A stretch of 64,000 nucleotides of DNA from Parapristionchus giblindavisi (GCA_943737045.1 CALSFV010000259.1:310001-374000); one strand, 5' to 3'. Positions 1 to 12,669 are shown, counted from the stretch's first letter. Notes: generated by a model from the letters alone, not told the origin. A program made the numbers and translations.

Positions 1-274
1 GTGAGAATTATGGTTGAAATCTCAAATCGATTCCATATAAACAACTGAATTATTGTGGTCGTTTGAAACGATATAAAATATTTCACACTATCTGAATCTC
101 TAATGTTATCTTCACTTTACATTTCATTATGTAGGACTCGGGGAAAACACTGGGAAAGTTTCTAAATTACTCGGGAATGCAGTATATTCAACAATTAGAC
201 AGGAACTATGGTTACAGTAAGAACAATGAACATGTTTTTGCATGGATATATTGTTCTAAAGATCGTATATTTAC

Positions 275-642
275 CTCAACAACTATGAGGGCCACATAGG
301 TGGAGGATGCTAAACCAAAAATTAATTTAGATAAAAAAATATTCCGAATTGACTCCACTGAATTCAATCGGCACTCCAACGATGGATTGACATCTTCGAG
401 GAGAAGGGAAATAGGTCGATTCACGTGCGTATTGATTATACACTATAGTGAAGAGGCTATGATGAGATGTCTCTCCCAAAACGTGTCTAAATTGCAAAAA
501 AAATACTTTTTAAAAACATTAAAAAAATAAAACATACCTGATGCGGGAAGGAATAATGATGTCCAAGAAATCGTGTACCGAGCGTGTAAGACCGGATGTC
601 GTCGGAATACAGTCCTGCACCAATATTGTAGTGATACCACAT
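275..642 (-). CDS. Partial unknown protein, two exons at window edge
   Basis: Two possible exons are joined in phase 0. Exon 1 (538-642) starts with ATG and encodes 35 residues beginning MWYHYNIGAGLYSDD, ending at a good GTATGTTT donor. Exon 2 (275-442) follows an acceptor reading CACTATAG and adds 56 residues ending in a hydrophobic run (LIFGLASSTYVALIVVE) before a GTAAAT donor. Both exons are a whole number of codons and the frame stays open, which supports a real gene, but the acceptor is weak and I recognise no family. The hydrophobic end might be a membrane segment. The rest of the gene would lie left of the window. It could be a chance pairing of open stretches. Confidence 0.3.
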
Positions 643-1081
643 ACTAATTTAATACTCTAGACTGCTATGCTATTCTGCTATTCGTGTGTGAGATAACGCA
701 ACACACAATAAATTTTTGAATTAACGATTGGAGAGTGAAACGAAGCAGGAGATGGTCTATTATAGAAAATCAACGGCAATAACCTCTGTGAAGTAGTCGC
801 TGAGGTACTTCTGCGGAATATTTAAAAGGAGATATAAAAACCACCACTGGAAGCTCCAATTGTCCAAAAGAGCATTCACCCGATGTAGGCTCTCTTCTGC
901 CCTGAATTTAATAATTTAATTTTCAATATATGATAAGTACATATATTTTATGCTTTTTACAAGAAAACACGGTAAATAATAATAGATAAATACATAAATA
1001 AAATAGATTGATTTACACATAGCAACTCAACAAACGTAGAGGTTGAATAATGGGCAATGGTCTGTTGGGATAAGGTATACA
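643..1081. other. Intergenic, nothing recognised
   Basis: AT-rich DNA between the edge gene fragment and the first foldback element. No convincing exon, RNA gene or repeat was seen. Confidence 0.5.
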
Positions 1082-1083
1082 TA

Positions 1084-2584
1084 CAGTAGCGCCACAAAGT
1101 CTTAATACACTTTTTAGTTCTGCTGCCATTTTGGCGTCAGGTGAGATATCGAGCTGAATCTTGTACATGATGTACCCACAGTATGTACGCATTCGATCCT
1201 CTTATAAGGTCTCACGGGCCTTTCTGGTTATTGAATAGTGATGACGCTACCGAACAACACTTTTTCGAAAATTCATTATTCTTTCAGGGAATTTTTCGTA
1301 CTCATCAAACTTCGTGATCATTGAGAGAACTACAAGGCCTATCCAGAAAAAAAGTTTCAGGTTGCTGCGAATTCGGGTATTGGCTGCAGACTTGCTGCAA
1401 CTTCGTGGTCGCAAAATCATATCTCGGCTTCTAGAAGAGCTTTAAAGGAGTTCAAAGCAGCAAACTGATTCTCTCGGTGAATCCTAATGATCCTGTAAGT
1501 ATGGTAGCGCTAGCATATATTCACCCTCATGGATCGGAAAAGTCACTTTTTTAAAAGACCAAACTTTGAAAAATCACAATTCTGGGGGCGGGCATTGTAA
1601 AATTCTGGTTTTCGGATAGGAATGTTGAAAATATATTAATTAATCGATTCCCCGCTTTTTAGAGCGATTGCTTATCTTTCTTGCCTGTGGCAGTCGATTA
1701 TCTGAAGGATAGTCGTTTAGGCCGCCATCCCTTCTCATCACGCGACCCGCAAACATTTCTGGGTCTTCGACACAATGAAAAGTTCTTTCATTCGATAACA
1801 GTAGATCGAAAACGCTTTCTTTTATAGACTACGATGTTCAGGATTATCGACATTACGTTTTAGAGTTATTTGATCTATCAAATCTCGTTGAGCAGTGTCG
1901 AAGACCCAGAAATGTTTGCGGGTCGCGTGATGAGAAGGGAGCGCGGCCTAAACGACTATCCTTCAGATAATCGACTGCCGCAGGCAAGAAAGATAAGCAA
2001 TAGCTCTAAAAAGCGGGGAATCGATTAATTAATATATTTTCAACATTCCTATCTGATAACCAGAATTTTACAATGCCCGCCCCCCGAAATGTGATTTTTC
2101 AAAGTTTGGTCTTTTAAAAAAGTGACTTTTCCGATCCATGAGGGTGAATGATATGCTAGCGCTACCATACTTACAGGATCATTTGGATTCACCGAGAGAA
2201 TCAGTTTGCTGCTTTGAACTACTTTAAAGCTCTTCTAGAAGCCGAGATATGATTTTGCGACCACGAAGTTGCAGCAAGTCTGCAGCCAATACCCGAATTC
2301 GCAGCAACCTGAAACTTTTTTCTGGATAGGCATTGTAGTTCTCTCAATGATCACGAAGTTTGATGAGTACGAAAAATTCCCTGAAAGAACAATGAATTTT
2401 CGAAAAAGTGTTGTTCGGTAGCGTCATCACTATTCAATAACCAGAAAGGCCCGTGAGACCTTATAATAGGATCGAATGCTCACATACTGTGGGTACATCA
2501 TGTACAACTTGCAGCTTGATATCTCACCTGACGCCAAAATGGCAGCAGAACTAAAAAGTGTATTAAGACTTTGCGGCGCTACTG
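1084..2584. mobile_element. Large foldback element, 690-bp arms, TA flanks
   Basis: The sequence from 1084 to 1773 returns as its reverse complement at 1895-2584. Both arms are 690 bp and differ by scattered substitutions. The loop is 121 bp. The ends read CAGTAGCGCC and its complement, and each end is bounded by TA (1082-1083 and 2585-2586), the target duplication of Tc1/mariner-type insertions. No transposase-like reading frame is seen, so this is a non-autonomous element. Equal-length arms show that the inverted structure is old enough to have point changes but has not lost blocks of sequence. Confidence 0.85.
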
Positions 2585-2610
2585 TATAATAACTCAGGGA
2601 AACTGAATGC

Positions 2611-2674
2611 AATTCGGTTTTTCGGTTGCACGATTAGCCTTGCCGCTCCTCGTGCAACCGAAAAAAACCGAATT
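2611..2674. repeat. Short hairpin next to the foldback
   Basis: AATTCGGTTTTTCGGTTGCA at 2611 is repeated inverted at 2650-2674 with a loop of about 15 bases. It lies 27 bases outside the right end of the large foldback and may be a separate small insertion or a transcribed hairpin. Confidence 0.6.
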
Positions 2675-3324
2675 AATATGCAATTGTTGTACAATAACAA
2701 TAAGTACAATACCAGTCAAGAGCAGGTTCGAGGTCCTTCAAGCAAATGAATTGTGGCCCATTTATGCTATTGAGCAGTGTAGCAATGGCGCGACGGGTAC
2801 GATCGTTGACTCGGCCAATCTTAATTGAAGACATCATACATGAGAATCATAATCCTCGTTTTATGTTATGCACGCAAGTATATACCTTATAAGGAGCATA
2901 ATAAAGAATTATTTTAAATAAATAAATATTATAACTGACATCAACAACCAGTTCGAATACGTAGCATCGGTCTTTCGTCCAATTCATAAGTTCTTCGAGA
3001 TTCTCCGAACTACGAGTTATCTCTCCATTCTGAAATCATCCGATAGCGTCTTCTAACATAATGTTTTGCTAAATGTTTATAACTACAGTTTTCGACATGA
3101 TGTAAAAAATAATACAATTATTAGGCAAGGAGTTCCATAAATTGACTCGTTGCCACGGTTGCGACATAGTATTTTATGTGCACTATAGATTTCACCCTAT
3201 CTGTATTTGTTTTCCGCCACTGTCACCACATAAATAAATATTATTATTAATTATTACAACAAATTATTGTTCATTCATTGGAAAAAAAATCACTTTATGA
3301 CTTGGTGACTTCATAGTATCACTT
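2675..3324. other. Intergenic, nothing recognised
   Basis: AT-rich stretch containing the probable 3' flank of the acidic-protein gene at 3325. No exon with supporting splice sites was found. Confidence 0.4.
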
Positions 3325-5591
3325 TTATACCTTCTTGATGAATGCCACCAGATGAGGTTCGCCTCCCTCTGTTCCTTCGAACAAATGAAATCGCATCTCA
3401 TTATCACAAGTGCAGTATTGCAGGTACACATTGACCCATTCCAGATCATCCTCATGATCTGTCTCGCCCAACTGAAATTAACCTATTTTTAAGCTAAAAA
3501 TTGAAAGAAATTATTTAAAGGTAGAGTCCCACGAATGTTTTCGTGAAGAAACAGCGAAGACAGAAATGTAGCAAAAGTTTGTTCTGCCTACATGAGATGT
3601 CTGCGCTACTTTCTTGCCTATCACACAAGATAGATGTGAGGCATTTACTTGAAATTTAAAAAAATGCTTCAAGTGAGCTTAATTATGATGTTTGAATGTT
3701 GACGAAACTAAAGTGGCATTGCGAAGTAGTGGCTCATATATTTTTTCGAATATATTAAAAAGTTAGATTATCTCACCCTGATCGTACAAGTGATGGGCTC
3801 AATCGTTCCATCGCCTCGATCAAGTGTCTCCGGGTCCTCGAAATCATCGAGGAATCGAACACTCACAGTGTTTAGTGGACACGAATGATTGATGACCATG
3901 TGACTGTTGTGAGCAGATAGAGTCCGAACGGGTCTCAGTGGATCATGACTCGGAACACGGATGAAGCGACGCTCACCCATCCTTATATTCTCATGCACAC
4001 AATTGGGAGCAGCAGCCATTCGGCCAAACATTGACGATGGTCCTGTCCTACCGGGGAATAGGGCAGGACCATGCTGGTTATTGGTTACAGGTGGTAACGG
4101 GTGTGGGTCAGGAATCGGTTCGTCTTCCTCGGATTCTTCATCGGTTTCTATCTCCAGAGGACCATCTCTCAGTAGATCTTCATCGATATCATCGTGGTCA
4201 GAAACTGGTTGATTGGGAAGATGTGGTCCGATGGCTACGTCTATGCTGTTTGTTTCGTCATCGTCGCTGGATGATTCTCTATCCATGAGGTCATGGTCCC
4301 CTCTATCGGCTTCTGCATCCATATTGCCTCCATTCTCATCGTCACTGTCTTCATCGTCTGACTTCTCGTCTTCGAATATTTTGACCTCGTTATTCGAAAG
4401 TCCAGAACGGTCCTGAGCCTCTTCTCCTTCCTGAACCTCTACCTCATCATCATCATAGTCGCTGGCTCTCTGGGCATTCGTGTTAGTTTCACTGTTATTC
4501 GACGCAGATTCATGTGATTTATCCTCATTCGCTGTACTAGATGTCGCATCACTCTGCTCAGTTTCTACTTTATTGTCTTGGTTCGGAGAGGAAACCATTG
4601 AACTGTTGCCGTTACTGGCTATGGACTGTATGCTCTGGGCAGCCTGCGTCCCTTCGTCTCCATAGTCAGACACGGCCATCAAGTCCTGCTTATCTTCGAC
4701 GTAATCAGATACCGACATCATATCTTCCTCTTTCTCTTCGATCTCATCCATCAAATCAAGAACAGTCTCATCTTCGCTCTCTTCCGCCTTGAGCTTATTG
4801 ATCCTCTCTCTGATGAGCATGGCCTCCATCCAACCTACAGTATCGTCTCCCTCGTCGTCCATGACCTTTCCATCATCTCTTCCTTTAGTGAGTTCATCTC
4901 CGTTCATAGCATCTTCCCATCTCTCATCTTCTTCATTTTCATCTTCATCCAATAAATTATCTCCACAACCAGAATCATCTCGCTCCTGAAATTGGATTCT
5001 CATATTGGGCTACCAAAAGAATATAAATATTTTTTTTACATTAATTCAATTTTTTTAGAAATAATTTTCAATTTTTTTAGAAATAATGTCAAATTAATAA
5101 CGTGAGTACAAATATATGATACATCATTGAAATATTCAAAGAATTAGATACGACGAAAGATCAAGAGACCACATTGTTAGTTCGAAGTTCAATCATAATT
5201 CAGATATCTGCATTGAAATTATGAGCTTATTTTATGTTAAAGAATGCTCAGTATACCTATAGTACTGGAAGGGAATGAAGCCCCCACTTTTCACCATATA
5301 CACATTATGCGGAACATGATTTCTTTGAAAGAAGAATGTAAATATAATGAATGTCAAAATTTTTAAAAAATAACCATAGTAATAACATGAATATACATGT
5401 AAAAATCAAAAAGTACATAATCACAAAATATAAATACAAGTAGAAATGGCACTAACCGATTGATTCCCTTCGAATGTCTCATTGGCCAGAACGAAATGGT
5501 CCTCCTCATCTGTGATTTCGGATGAGGGATTGTCCCCAGGGCAAGTGGTCGCTCTTAGGACACTCGAATCGAGAATTTTCTTTGAAGACAT
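3325..5591 (-). CDS. Acidic Ser/Asp/Glu-rich protein, about 500 residues
   Basis: Model of three exons, all phase 0: 5457-5591 (ATG, MSSKKILDSSVLRATT...), 3777-4985 or -5009, and 3325-3471. Two acceptors for exon 2 are both in frame; the TTTCAG at 4986-4991 fits the nematode consensus better. The middle 300 residues are dominated by Asp, Glu and Ser, with a repeated SDY motif (SVSDYVEDKQ / AVSDYGDEG), and look disordered. The C-terminal 130 residues are more ordinary: FIRVPSHDPLRPVRTLSAH, then VNVYLQYCTCDNEMRFHLFEG. That part may be a folded domain. I do not recognise the family. A nuclear or chromatin-associated role would fit the acidity but is a guess. The final GTATAA may be the stop, as modelled, or a donor to a further exon. 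Confidence 0.7.
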
Positions 5592-5705
5592 CTGATCAAA
5601 AAATATAAATTCTTTTTTATAGCAATAATGACGTACGAATCATAAACTACATATATGTGATGAATGTAAAAGTATGTATAATCGCTATGTACTATAGTTG
5701 ATATA

Positions 5706-6207
5706 CAGTACAGCAGAATCCCCCAGTGAAAATGGGCGCCCCGGGTGACCCGGGGCGCCCATGAGGCCCCTCGATTTTTTACGCTGTGAATGATGAATAT
5801 TAGCCTTTCAAATTGTTTGCGTTGTTTTACTCCACAGTTGACGGAATTTATCAAAGAAATTTTGGAATTTTATAAATTACGTAGCCTGGGAAAAAATATT
5901 CAAAATTATAATTTTTATTAATTTTTGGCAAATGCCGCGCGAAAATTTTGCATAACTCGCGCACGCTCGGCAAATTCTATCGCAAAGTGAAATCTTCCCA
6001 GCATTTCTTTTTCTTAGCACAATTCAGTTGGCAAGCATTTAAAAATTCCAAAATTTCTTTGATAAATTCCGTCAACGCTGGAGTAAAGCAACGCAAACAA
6101 TTTGAAAGGCTGATATTCAATATTCAAAGCGTAAAAAATCGAGGGGCCAAAAGGACACCCCGGGTCACCCGGGGCGCCCATTTTCACTGAGGGATTCTGC
6201 TGTACTG
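5706..6207. mobile_element. Tc1/mariner-type MITE with GC-rich palindromes in its arms
   Basis: A 502-bp element with about 165-bp terminal inverted repeats. Both ends begin CAGTACAGCAGAATCC and are flanked by TA (5704-5705, 6208-6209). No coding capacity is seen. Each arm contains a GC-rich self-complementary block; the left one, 5734-5760, is a perfect 27-base palindrome centred on one G. The element lies 115 bp upstream of the start of the acidic-protein gene, so it may sit in that gene's promoter or 5' leader. Confidence 0.85.
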
Positions 6208-6209
6208 TA

Positions 6210-9200
6210 TAAGATGATGAGAAAAATGCTGAGATATATCATAAACAATAATAGAAAAATTAACGGGAATAATTAATGAACATGGATTGTTAAGAATTCC
6301 GAGACCAGCAATAATAGAAACGAATTAAAATAAAATAGAGAACAGAATGAGAGGTTGAATGAATCTGGGAAAATTTAGCATGATGTTTCTACGAGATGAG
6401 GAATCTAGTAAGTTCCTTGCTACTCCGATCATACTGTATCAAGACGTTAAGACGATGGTAGAAAGTAATTAGAAATCGAGATAAAAGTGATATTCAGCAT
6501 ATTCCACCACTGTTCTCTAATACAAGGATAAGCGGATGAACAAGACTAACTAGGGAATGGTGTGAAGTCGTCATCAAATCAGGTAATTACGGTAGCGATG
6601 GGCTTTACTGATTTTGCCTTAGAGTAAACGGGCACCATGGAAACTAGTTCAGGACTGAGTAAAAATAGACGAAGAAGAAATGTTATCCGATTCCAAAGAA
6701 CGAAAGATAAGACAAGGCTGTATATGTCACACTTTCCCTGAAGAAAACTACAAGAAAACGTGGTATCGATAAAACTTATGCGATTTTTTCTATGAAATAT
6801 TATGATATATTATGCTTACGTGAGAATAATAAAGAATAACTTGCTAGGGAAGATTAACGAATAGATTAGAATGATGAAGGATTTTATGAAGAAAGATTTG
6901 AAGGACTCGAAGACTAAGAAGTGAAGAGATTTGTGTAAACAGTGAACTTTTGACGGCCAAGCACAATATGAGAGATTATAGCTTCGAAGAATCAACTACA
7001 TATACAACTCACTCAAAATTCGATTAAAATAGCTTGTTTTAAAATTCAGTTAAACTAATATATCTTTTTTCTTATCACCGTGTGAACTATCAAGTCCCAG
7101 ACACATACATATTATATATAGAAGTAAGAAAATGAAAGAAGAATAAGAAAATATGAAAATATATTAATAATGTTATATAAGAGGGAAGAAGTCAACAGGC
7201 GAGGATATAGAGAGTTTACAGGAATGCGAAAATAAGTTAATGAACGTCTTACTCCATACGAGAAAGAGATAGAGATGGGTGTAAGAGGGAGAGGGAGAGA
7301 AAAGGGAGAGGGAGAGATCTCAGTGTTGAAGGGATTCCCGAGTGAGACCGCCCATGGTCGTCTTCACCAATATACTCTTCCTCAGTAGTCCATTTATAGT
7401 ATCCTCAGAACTAATCTAATTAACATTAGATAGCTGTAGTTGTTTCACTAATACGAATTACTATGAGAGTTACTGAAGCGAGACGTTGTGCGTGCAATGC
7501 ATATTTATTTATTTTAATTATCATACATCAAAAAGATGTGGCAACATTTGAAATAAACACTTGAATGAGAGAATGAGGGTAAAAAGGGAATGGAAAGGAA
7601 GTCAAGAATCAGAAAGTTTACAACTTCGGCGAGCTGATCATTGACCCCTGTCAAAGTCCCCAAGTCCATGCTATTACTGCAATTCTTATTATTTTACCTA
7701 TCCCTTCTGTATTTGCTTTCGCATCAGTCACGGGTGTATCAAATAAATAAATTAATATAAAACTAACAAAGAAAAAAAGAAGTAATCAGTGAACAGCCGT
7801 AGACTTGAATGGGAGGTACAGGTGAATGATAAGAAACATTCGAAGACTAGAGGGAGACTCTACTTTAGTTGAAACAATTCGGAACATGTGTAAATAACTA
7901 AATAACTGACTAAATAAGAATTAGGGGACCAAATCCTGGCCGAATTTGATCCGAAAGTTAGACATGAGCAGTACATATAGAGGGAACGAGTAGTATACTC
8001 TATGAGTCATTCTATCCTATGCTTCTCCATCATTTTACCTATATCATCTCTCTATCCCCTCTTCCTCGCCCCTCTCATTTTCTCTGTCACCTCCTCGTCT
8101 CTTCAATTCTTCAATCTCTTCGTCTTTCTCTTTGTTCTGACCGTTACCGCTTTCTCAACTCTCTGTTATCATACTTTACCTCCAGAAACCATCCATCAAA
8201 GCGTATTTTTTGCAGTGCTTCCTACCTCTGTTTCTTCGTTCTGCATCTCTCTCTCTCACACACACTCTTTCCCCGCTCCTACCCCCCTCCACCCCATGTT
8301 CTTCCCCACCTCTCCCACCTCCCTTATCTCTCGTATGTCTCAAACTATCTGGACTCTATATTCCTATTCCCTCTATCGTCCCTATCTTCACGCATGGAGG
8401 AGACTTGTGATTGGAGAAAAGAGAAGACGAAATAGAGAAGGAAGGTGGAGGATGCTTAAATGAAAGACTTTTAGAAACGAGGAAAAAGAGGGCATCGCGA
8501 TGGAGATTGAAGAGAATAGGAGAGAGAGAGAGAGAGATCCCGGAATCGTTGAAGTAAGAAGATCAAATATACACCGGAAGGAGAGATAGGCCGAGAAGGG
8601 AGAGGTGGATTATCTAATAAGGGAAAAGGACTTGCGAGATTAGTCCTTTGGCCCTTCTCATCTCTTATTCATTTATTCATCGTCGTATTCAAAGATTGGC
8701 TTGCATAGATAATAACACACACACTCGTGATACAACCACTCATCTAATATGGGTAAACCATCTTTTTTTCGTCCGCGTCTCTTATTTTCTCCGTTATCGG
8801 TCTCCCCCTCCATATTAGCATATACGCATTTACTTTAGTGAGGTACCGTAAGACAACGCGAAAATGGTGCTGCAATATTACAAATGAAAAAGTTTAGCGA
8901 ATATCGTGGTATAGTCGTAAATCATTATTGGCTATTCGCTTCTTGGAATCGGACATTATTTAGGTAGCTAAGAGACGTGGAAATCGTACATTTAAAATAT
9001 CAGGAGAACTAAGAATAATACAACATTTGCCTGTCTATTTGGAATATTTAAATAGGAATATTTTGAGTAAAATTGAGAATATATGAGAAGATGTGATAGG
9101 AAGTGATTTCTGCTAACAAATTATTGTTACATCTAACAATAAGTTTGTAGGATGTGCTTGAAGGAAAGAATCGACCTTCCTATCACTAATTTCAACAAAC

Positions 9201-10130
9201 GTTAGGTTGTGACTTACTAATGAGAGGAGAAGAAGAGGGGGAGAACTGATAGAAGATGAACAGAAAGAGGAAGATAAGGAATACATGCTCTACTAAAATG
9301 TCATGAATTGTTCTACCGGAATTCTAAGAAATTTTATTCAGTAATTTAGCTCACCTTAGCTCTGCAACTAACAAATACGGAAAAGTAAAAAAAAGTTCAA
9401 TATATATGTTACATTTGTTATAATATGATAGAAAATTACAATAATATCTACATGACACCATATAAATTGTCTTATGCCATAGTTTTATATAATTTGTATG
9501 CTTGCCCCGTGTTCACTTTATTTTATACCATTCTTATCAACTAATATCACATAACGATTATGTTTATAAGCAGACACAACGAACTGATATAGCTGTCGTG
9601 ATACTCCGTAGAATGTTTTCTGCCTGTTATTTGCCTAATTACCTCATTAGCAGAGGAGTTCAACTAATAAATACATTCCAAGAAGTAGTAAATTTTTAAA
9701 TACTGCGAATAATATCTACGCTCCGTGGAGATGGTGGTATTATATGGAACTATCGGTTAAAATGAGTGCATATGGGCGAAAAAAAAAACATTTTGAAATT
9801 TTTTCATAAAAAAATTTCGAAAAAAAAGCATGAAAGCTAAACGCAAGTATTGCAACGTTCTGATTATTTGTTGAAACTGCTCACATGATAAAATGAATAA
9901 ATTTTGAATTTGATTTTGCACGTACGTTGCTCTCATTAATAGTTCAATTACAGATCAAAGTTCCATCGTTCATCTTCCTTGTTCAATGCAATTTACGGGA
10001 ATGACTTAATCAACCTTTACAAGAAATCATTCAACGGCATGGTATAAAAAGAACGATCTTCAAAGCGCATACACCAATTCCTAATTATACTATCCTTTCT
10101 ATTATATTCTATTTCATTATAACAATTGTA
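6210..10130. other. Gene-free stretch with purine/pyrimidine tracts
   Basis: No supported exon. The region holds GA-rich runs near 7260-7320, a long pyrimidine-rich tract at about 8000-8340 with open frames in all three plus frames, and AT-rich DNA beyond 8850. The last 100-200 bases should contain the promoter of the secreted-protein gene at 10134, but no defined motif was recognised. Confidence 0.5.
8002..8340. repeat. Pyrimidine-rich low-complexity tract
   Basis: Strongly C/T-biased on the plus strand (many CTC, TTC and CTCTCTC steps). It is open in three frames at once, the mark of composition bias, not of coding. The predicted peptides are Ser/Pro/Leu/Phe-rich and lack domain character. 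Confidence 0.7.
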
Positions 10131-10133
10131 GGA

Positions 10134-11939
10134 ATGAAACTCTTCCTTGTCTTTGGACTGCTCGCACTTGTCGCCGCAGCATTCGCTCAGGACGACGAGG
10201 TACATATGTTTTAATATACTATAAATTATTTTAACTAACACAGTCGCAGGAGTCGTTTGACCTCGGAGATAGCCTCGATGGAGGAGAGGAAGAGGACAGT
10301 TCGATCGCTGATCTCCCTCAGGACGATGACAAAACCGCTCAAGACGATACTGTGAGTAGGCGATTATAGGAATTTTTGGGTACAGTTAATTCGTAATACC
10401 CCATCAGCCTCAGAAATAATTTACCATATTATTGTTCATTAATCTTTCCAAATTATTCTCCCATCAGGACGCTGAAGAAGAGGAGGACGAGACTCCAGTG
10501 GAGGACAATGAGGACGGTGAAGACGCGGACTTTGATGGAATCGCTGCTGAGGCAGAGACCGACAACAACAATGATGAGGTCAGAATAGTCTTTGACTGTT
10601 ATGAGCATGCATAGTTCATTCCGAAAAATATATAAATTTTCAGAATACTCAATTATATCTTGCCGTCTAGTTTCATTGTTGATATTTGTAGGAAGTTAGT
10701 GATGACGAGGAAGTCTCCCAGTCTGAAACCACGCCCACCGATGATGAAATCCCTGTCGCCGCTGCCCAACGTTCTTTCGTAGCGCCCACTCCCAAGAAGA
10801 ACGATGACTTCCCCAAGTTCAAGGTAGCTAGTTATTGCTGAAAATACTGAAAATTGAAAATTTTAAAAAGCTACATTTTATTCACCAATATTCTACATGC
10901 GCATGGCCACTTTCCTTGCCCAAATTAGTTGTGTATAAATCTGTTCATAATGTAGCAGATATCAAATATCTTTGTAGCCCTTCGCACCAGTGTATGGTCT
11001 CGGCAGATGGAACAGATGTCAGGGACGTCGTTTCGGTCCCATCAGGCCAAGATTCGTTCCTAGATTCAACTGCAAGGGAGCCTATCAGAAGGTTCGATCA
11101 ATATATTTGTGTGCACCACATAATATAGTTCACAAAGGTATAATATAAATGCATAAATTCAGGGATTCTCATTCGGATTCGCCAAAGGACAAGCTGTAGG
11201 ATATAGAAAGGGTTTCTTCGATGGACAAAAGAAAGGAGAGTTTATTGGTTACAAGAGAGGATTCCCTGCCGGACAGAAGAAGGGAGAATTCATCGGATTC
11301 GTCAAGGTATTATTATCTATTTCTTGAACTCAAGCAGCCATTAAGTTCTGTAATATCAGAAAAATACTTTCATATGCTATTTAAGGGAAGAAAGGTCGGA
11401 TATTCCGAGGGAGAGAAGGTCGGCAAAGCCAAGGGAATCATCATCGGAACTGTGAGTATATTCTATATTCAATTGCATTCCATGTACAGTAATAATCATC
11501 GATCATTGCCATAGGCCATTGGACTAAAGAAGGGCAGAAAGGAGGGTATCTTTATCGGCAGAAAGGAAGGCATCAAGTTCGGTGTTAGAAAGGTAATAAC
11601 CATGACAACCAAGATGACAGCTATTATTATCATATTATCGTTTCAGGGATGGAAATACGGAAAGGCCAAAGGAATCGAAATCGGATATGCAAAAGGTCTA
11701 GCTGCTGGACTCAGAAAGGTATGCACAACACTATGTTCACCCCAAAGATGTGTAATTATATTTAAATAAGAACAAAACGAGAAAAAAAATGAAAAAATGA
11801 ATATGAGAATGAAAAGTGAAAATGAGATGCTCACAAATTTCAGGGAGGATATCTCTGCAACAAAAAGATCGCTCTTCTCAAGAGAAACTGGCTTCGTTTC
11901 CACGGAAGAGGACACTTCGGCCATCATCAATTCTATTGA
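10134..11939 (+). CDS. Secreted acidic Gly-X3-repeat protein A
   Basis: Ten exons, all introns phase 0: 10134-10199, 10244-10351, 10468-10578, 10692-10823, 10978-11091, 11163-11306, 11386-11451, 11515-11592, 11647-11718, 11844-11939 (328 residues). An AG lies just before the ATG (TTGTAGGAATG), as at a trans-splice site. Order: signal peptide (MKLFLVFGLLALVAAAFAQ); a very acidic arm to about residue 139; a basic, aromatic linker with two Cys (ending NCKGAYQK); 30 consecutive Gly-X-X-X tetrads such as GYRKGFFDGQKKGEFI; a tail with one Cys five residues after the last tetrad, then a basic helix and a His cluster. AATAAA follows at 11960-11965. The Gly-X3 period resembles the deca-GX3 motif of Yae1/Lto1 proteins, but those are cytosolic and shorter. 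Function unknown; a secreted structural or matrix role is inference. The 48-codon exon contains an internal 16-residue duplication. Confidence 0.88.
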
Positions 11940-12057
11940 ATTATGACTGAATAACGATAAATAAATAGATAGATATGAATAAATGTTGAAACACATTCCA
12001 TAATGAGACATTGTACAGGCATGATACTTGAGGAGGCTCACAATGGAACTCTGTGGA

Positions 12058-12125
12058 CTTGGCATGGTCATATGAGAATGCAATATCATGACTAGAATAA
12101 GTTTTCTTTTGCTGATTTTGTTGAT
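12058..12125. mobile_element. Fragment related to the foldback at 23171-23604
   Basis: GTCATATGAGAATGCAATAT followed by CATGACTAGAATAAGTTTTC resembles the arm of the foldback element at 23.2 kb (CCATATGAGATGGCAATAAC then CATGACTAGGATCAGTTTTC). Only about 70 bp of one arm is recognisable. It lies about 120 bp past the stop codon of Gly-X3 gene A. Confidence 0.5.
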
Positions 12126-12669
12126 GTCAAGGTCGAAAGATTAAAACGTGTTATGTTTTTTAAATACCGCAAACGTGGAAAATCGATCAACAATTTTCTC
12201 ATTATTGTGTTATTATTGAATTTGAAAATTCTAAATAGAATTATGAGCCTTAAAAGATTTTTCATTCTCAGATTCAAACATTCCATTCTATAACGTGGAG
12301 CTATCGAAGTTCATTTTCCTTATGACATTTTCTCAATGTTTTGAATGTTTTAACGGTCCGCCTTCACGATTATTGAAATAACGCTTTACACAAACATTTA
12401 ACAGAAACATGGAACAGGGAGACCAAGGCGAATACAGATATGCAAAAAGAAAATTCACTTAGCTCTAATAAACAATCACTGTCCATTTTTTTTATTTCTA
12501 GGGAGAGGATATATTTTGATAAATTTGCTGCACAACGTGAAAATTTCGAAGTTGCTCAATTCTAGATCAAAGTTCGATGACAAAAATTTAGTATAAATTT
12601 TATCATGCACATAAATAACGTATTTGCTGCGACTAATATGTACATGTTTACATTCTTCTAAGATATCTA

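Noticed and set aside
3961..4989. Plus-strand frames of 61-85 codons
   Set aside because: Antisense shadows of the Ser/Asp/Glu-rich exon of the acidic protein.
8002..8463. Open frame of 153 codons plus two overlapping frames
   Set aside because: Pyrimidine-rich low complexity opens all three frames together; no domain or splice support.
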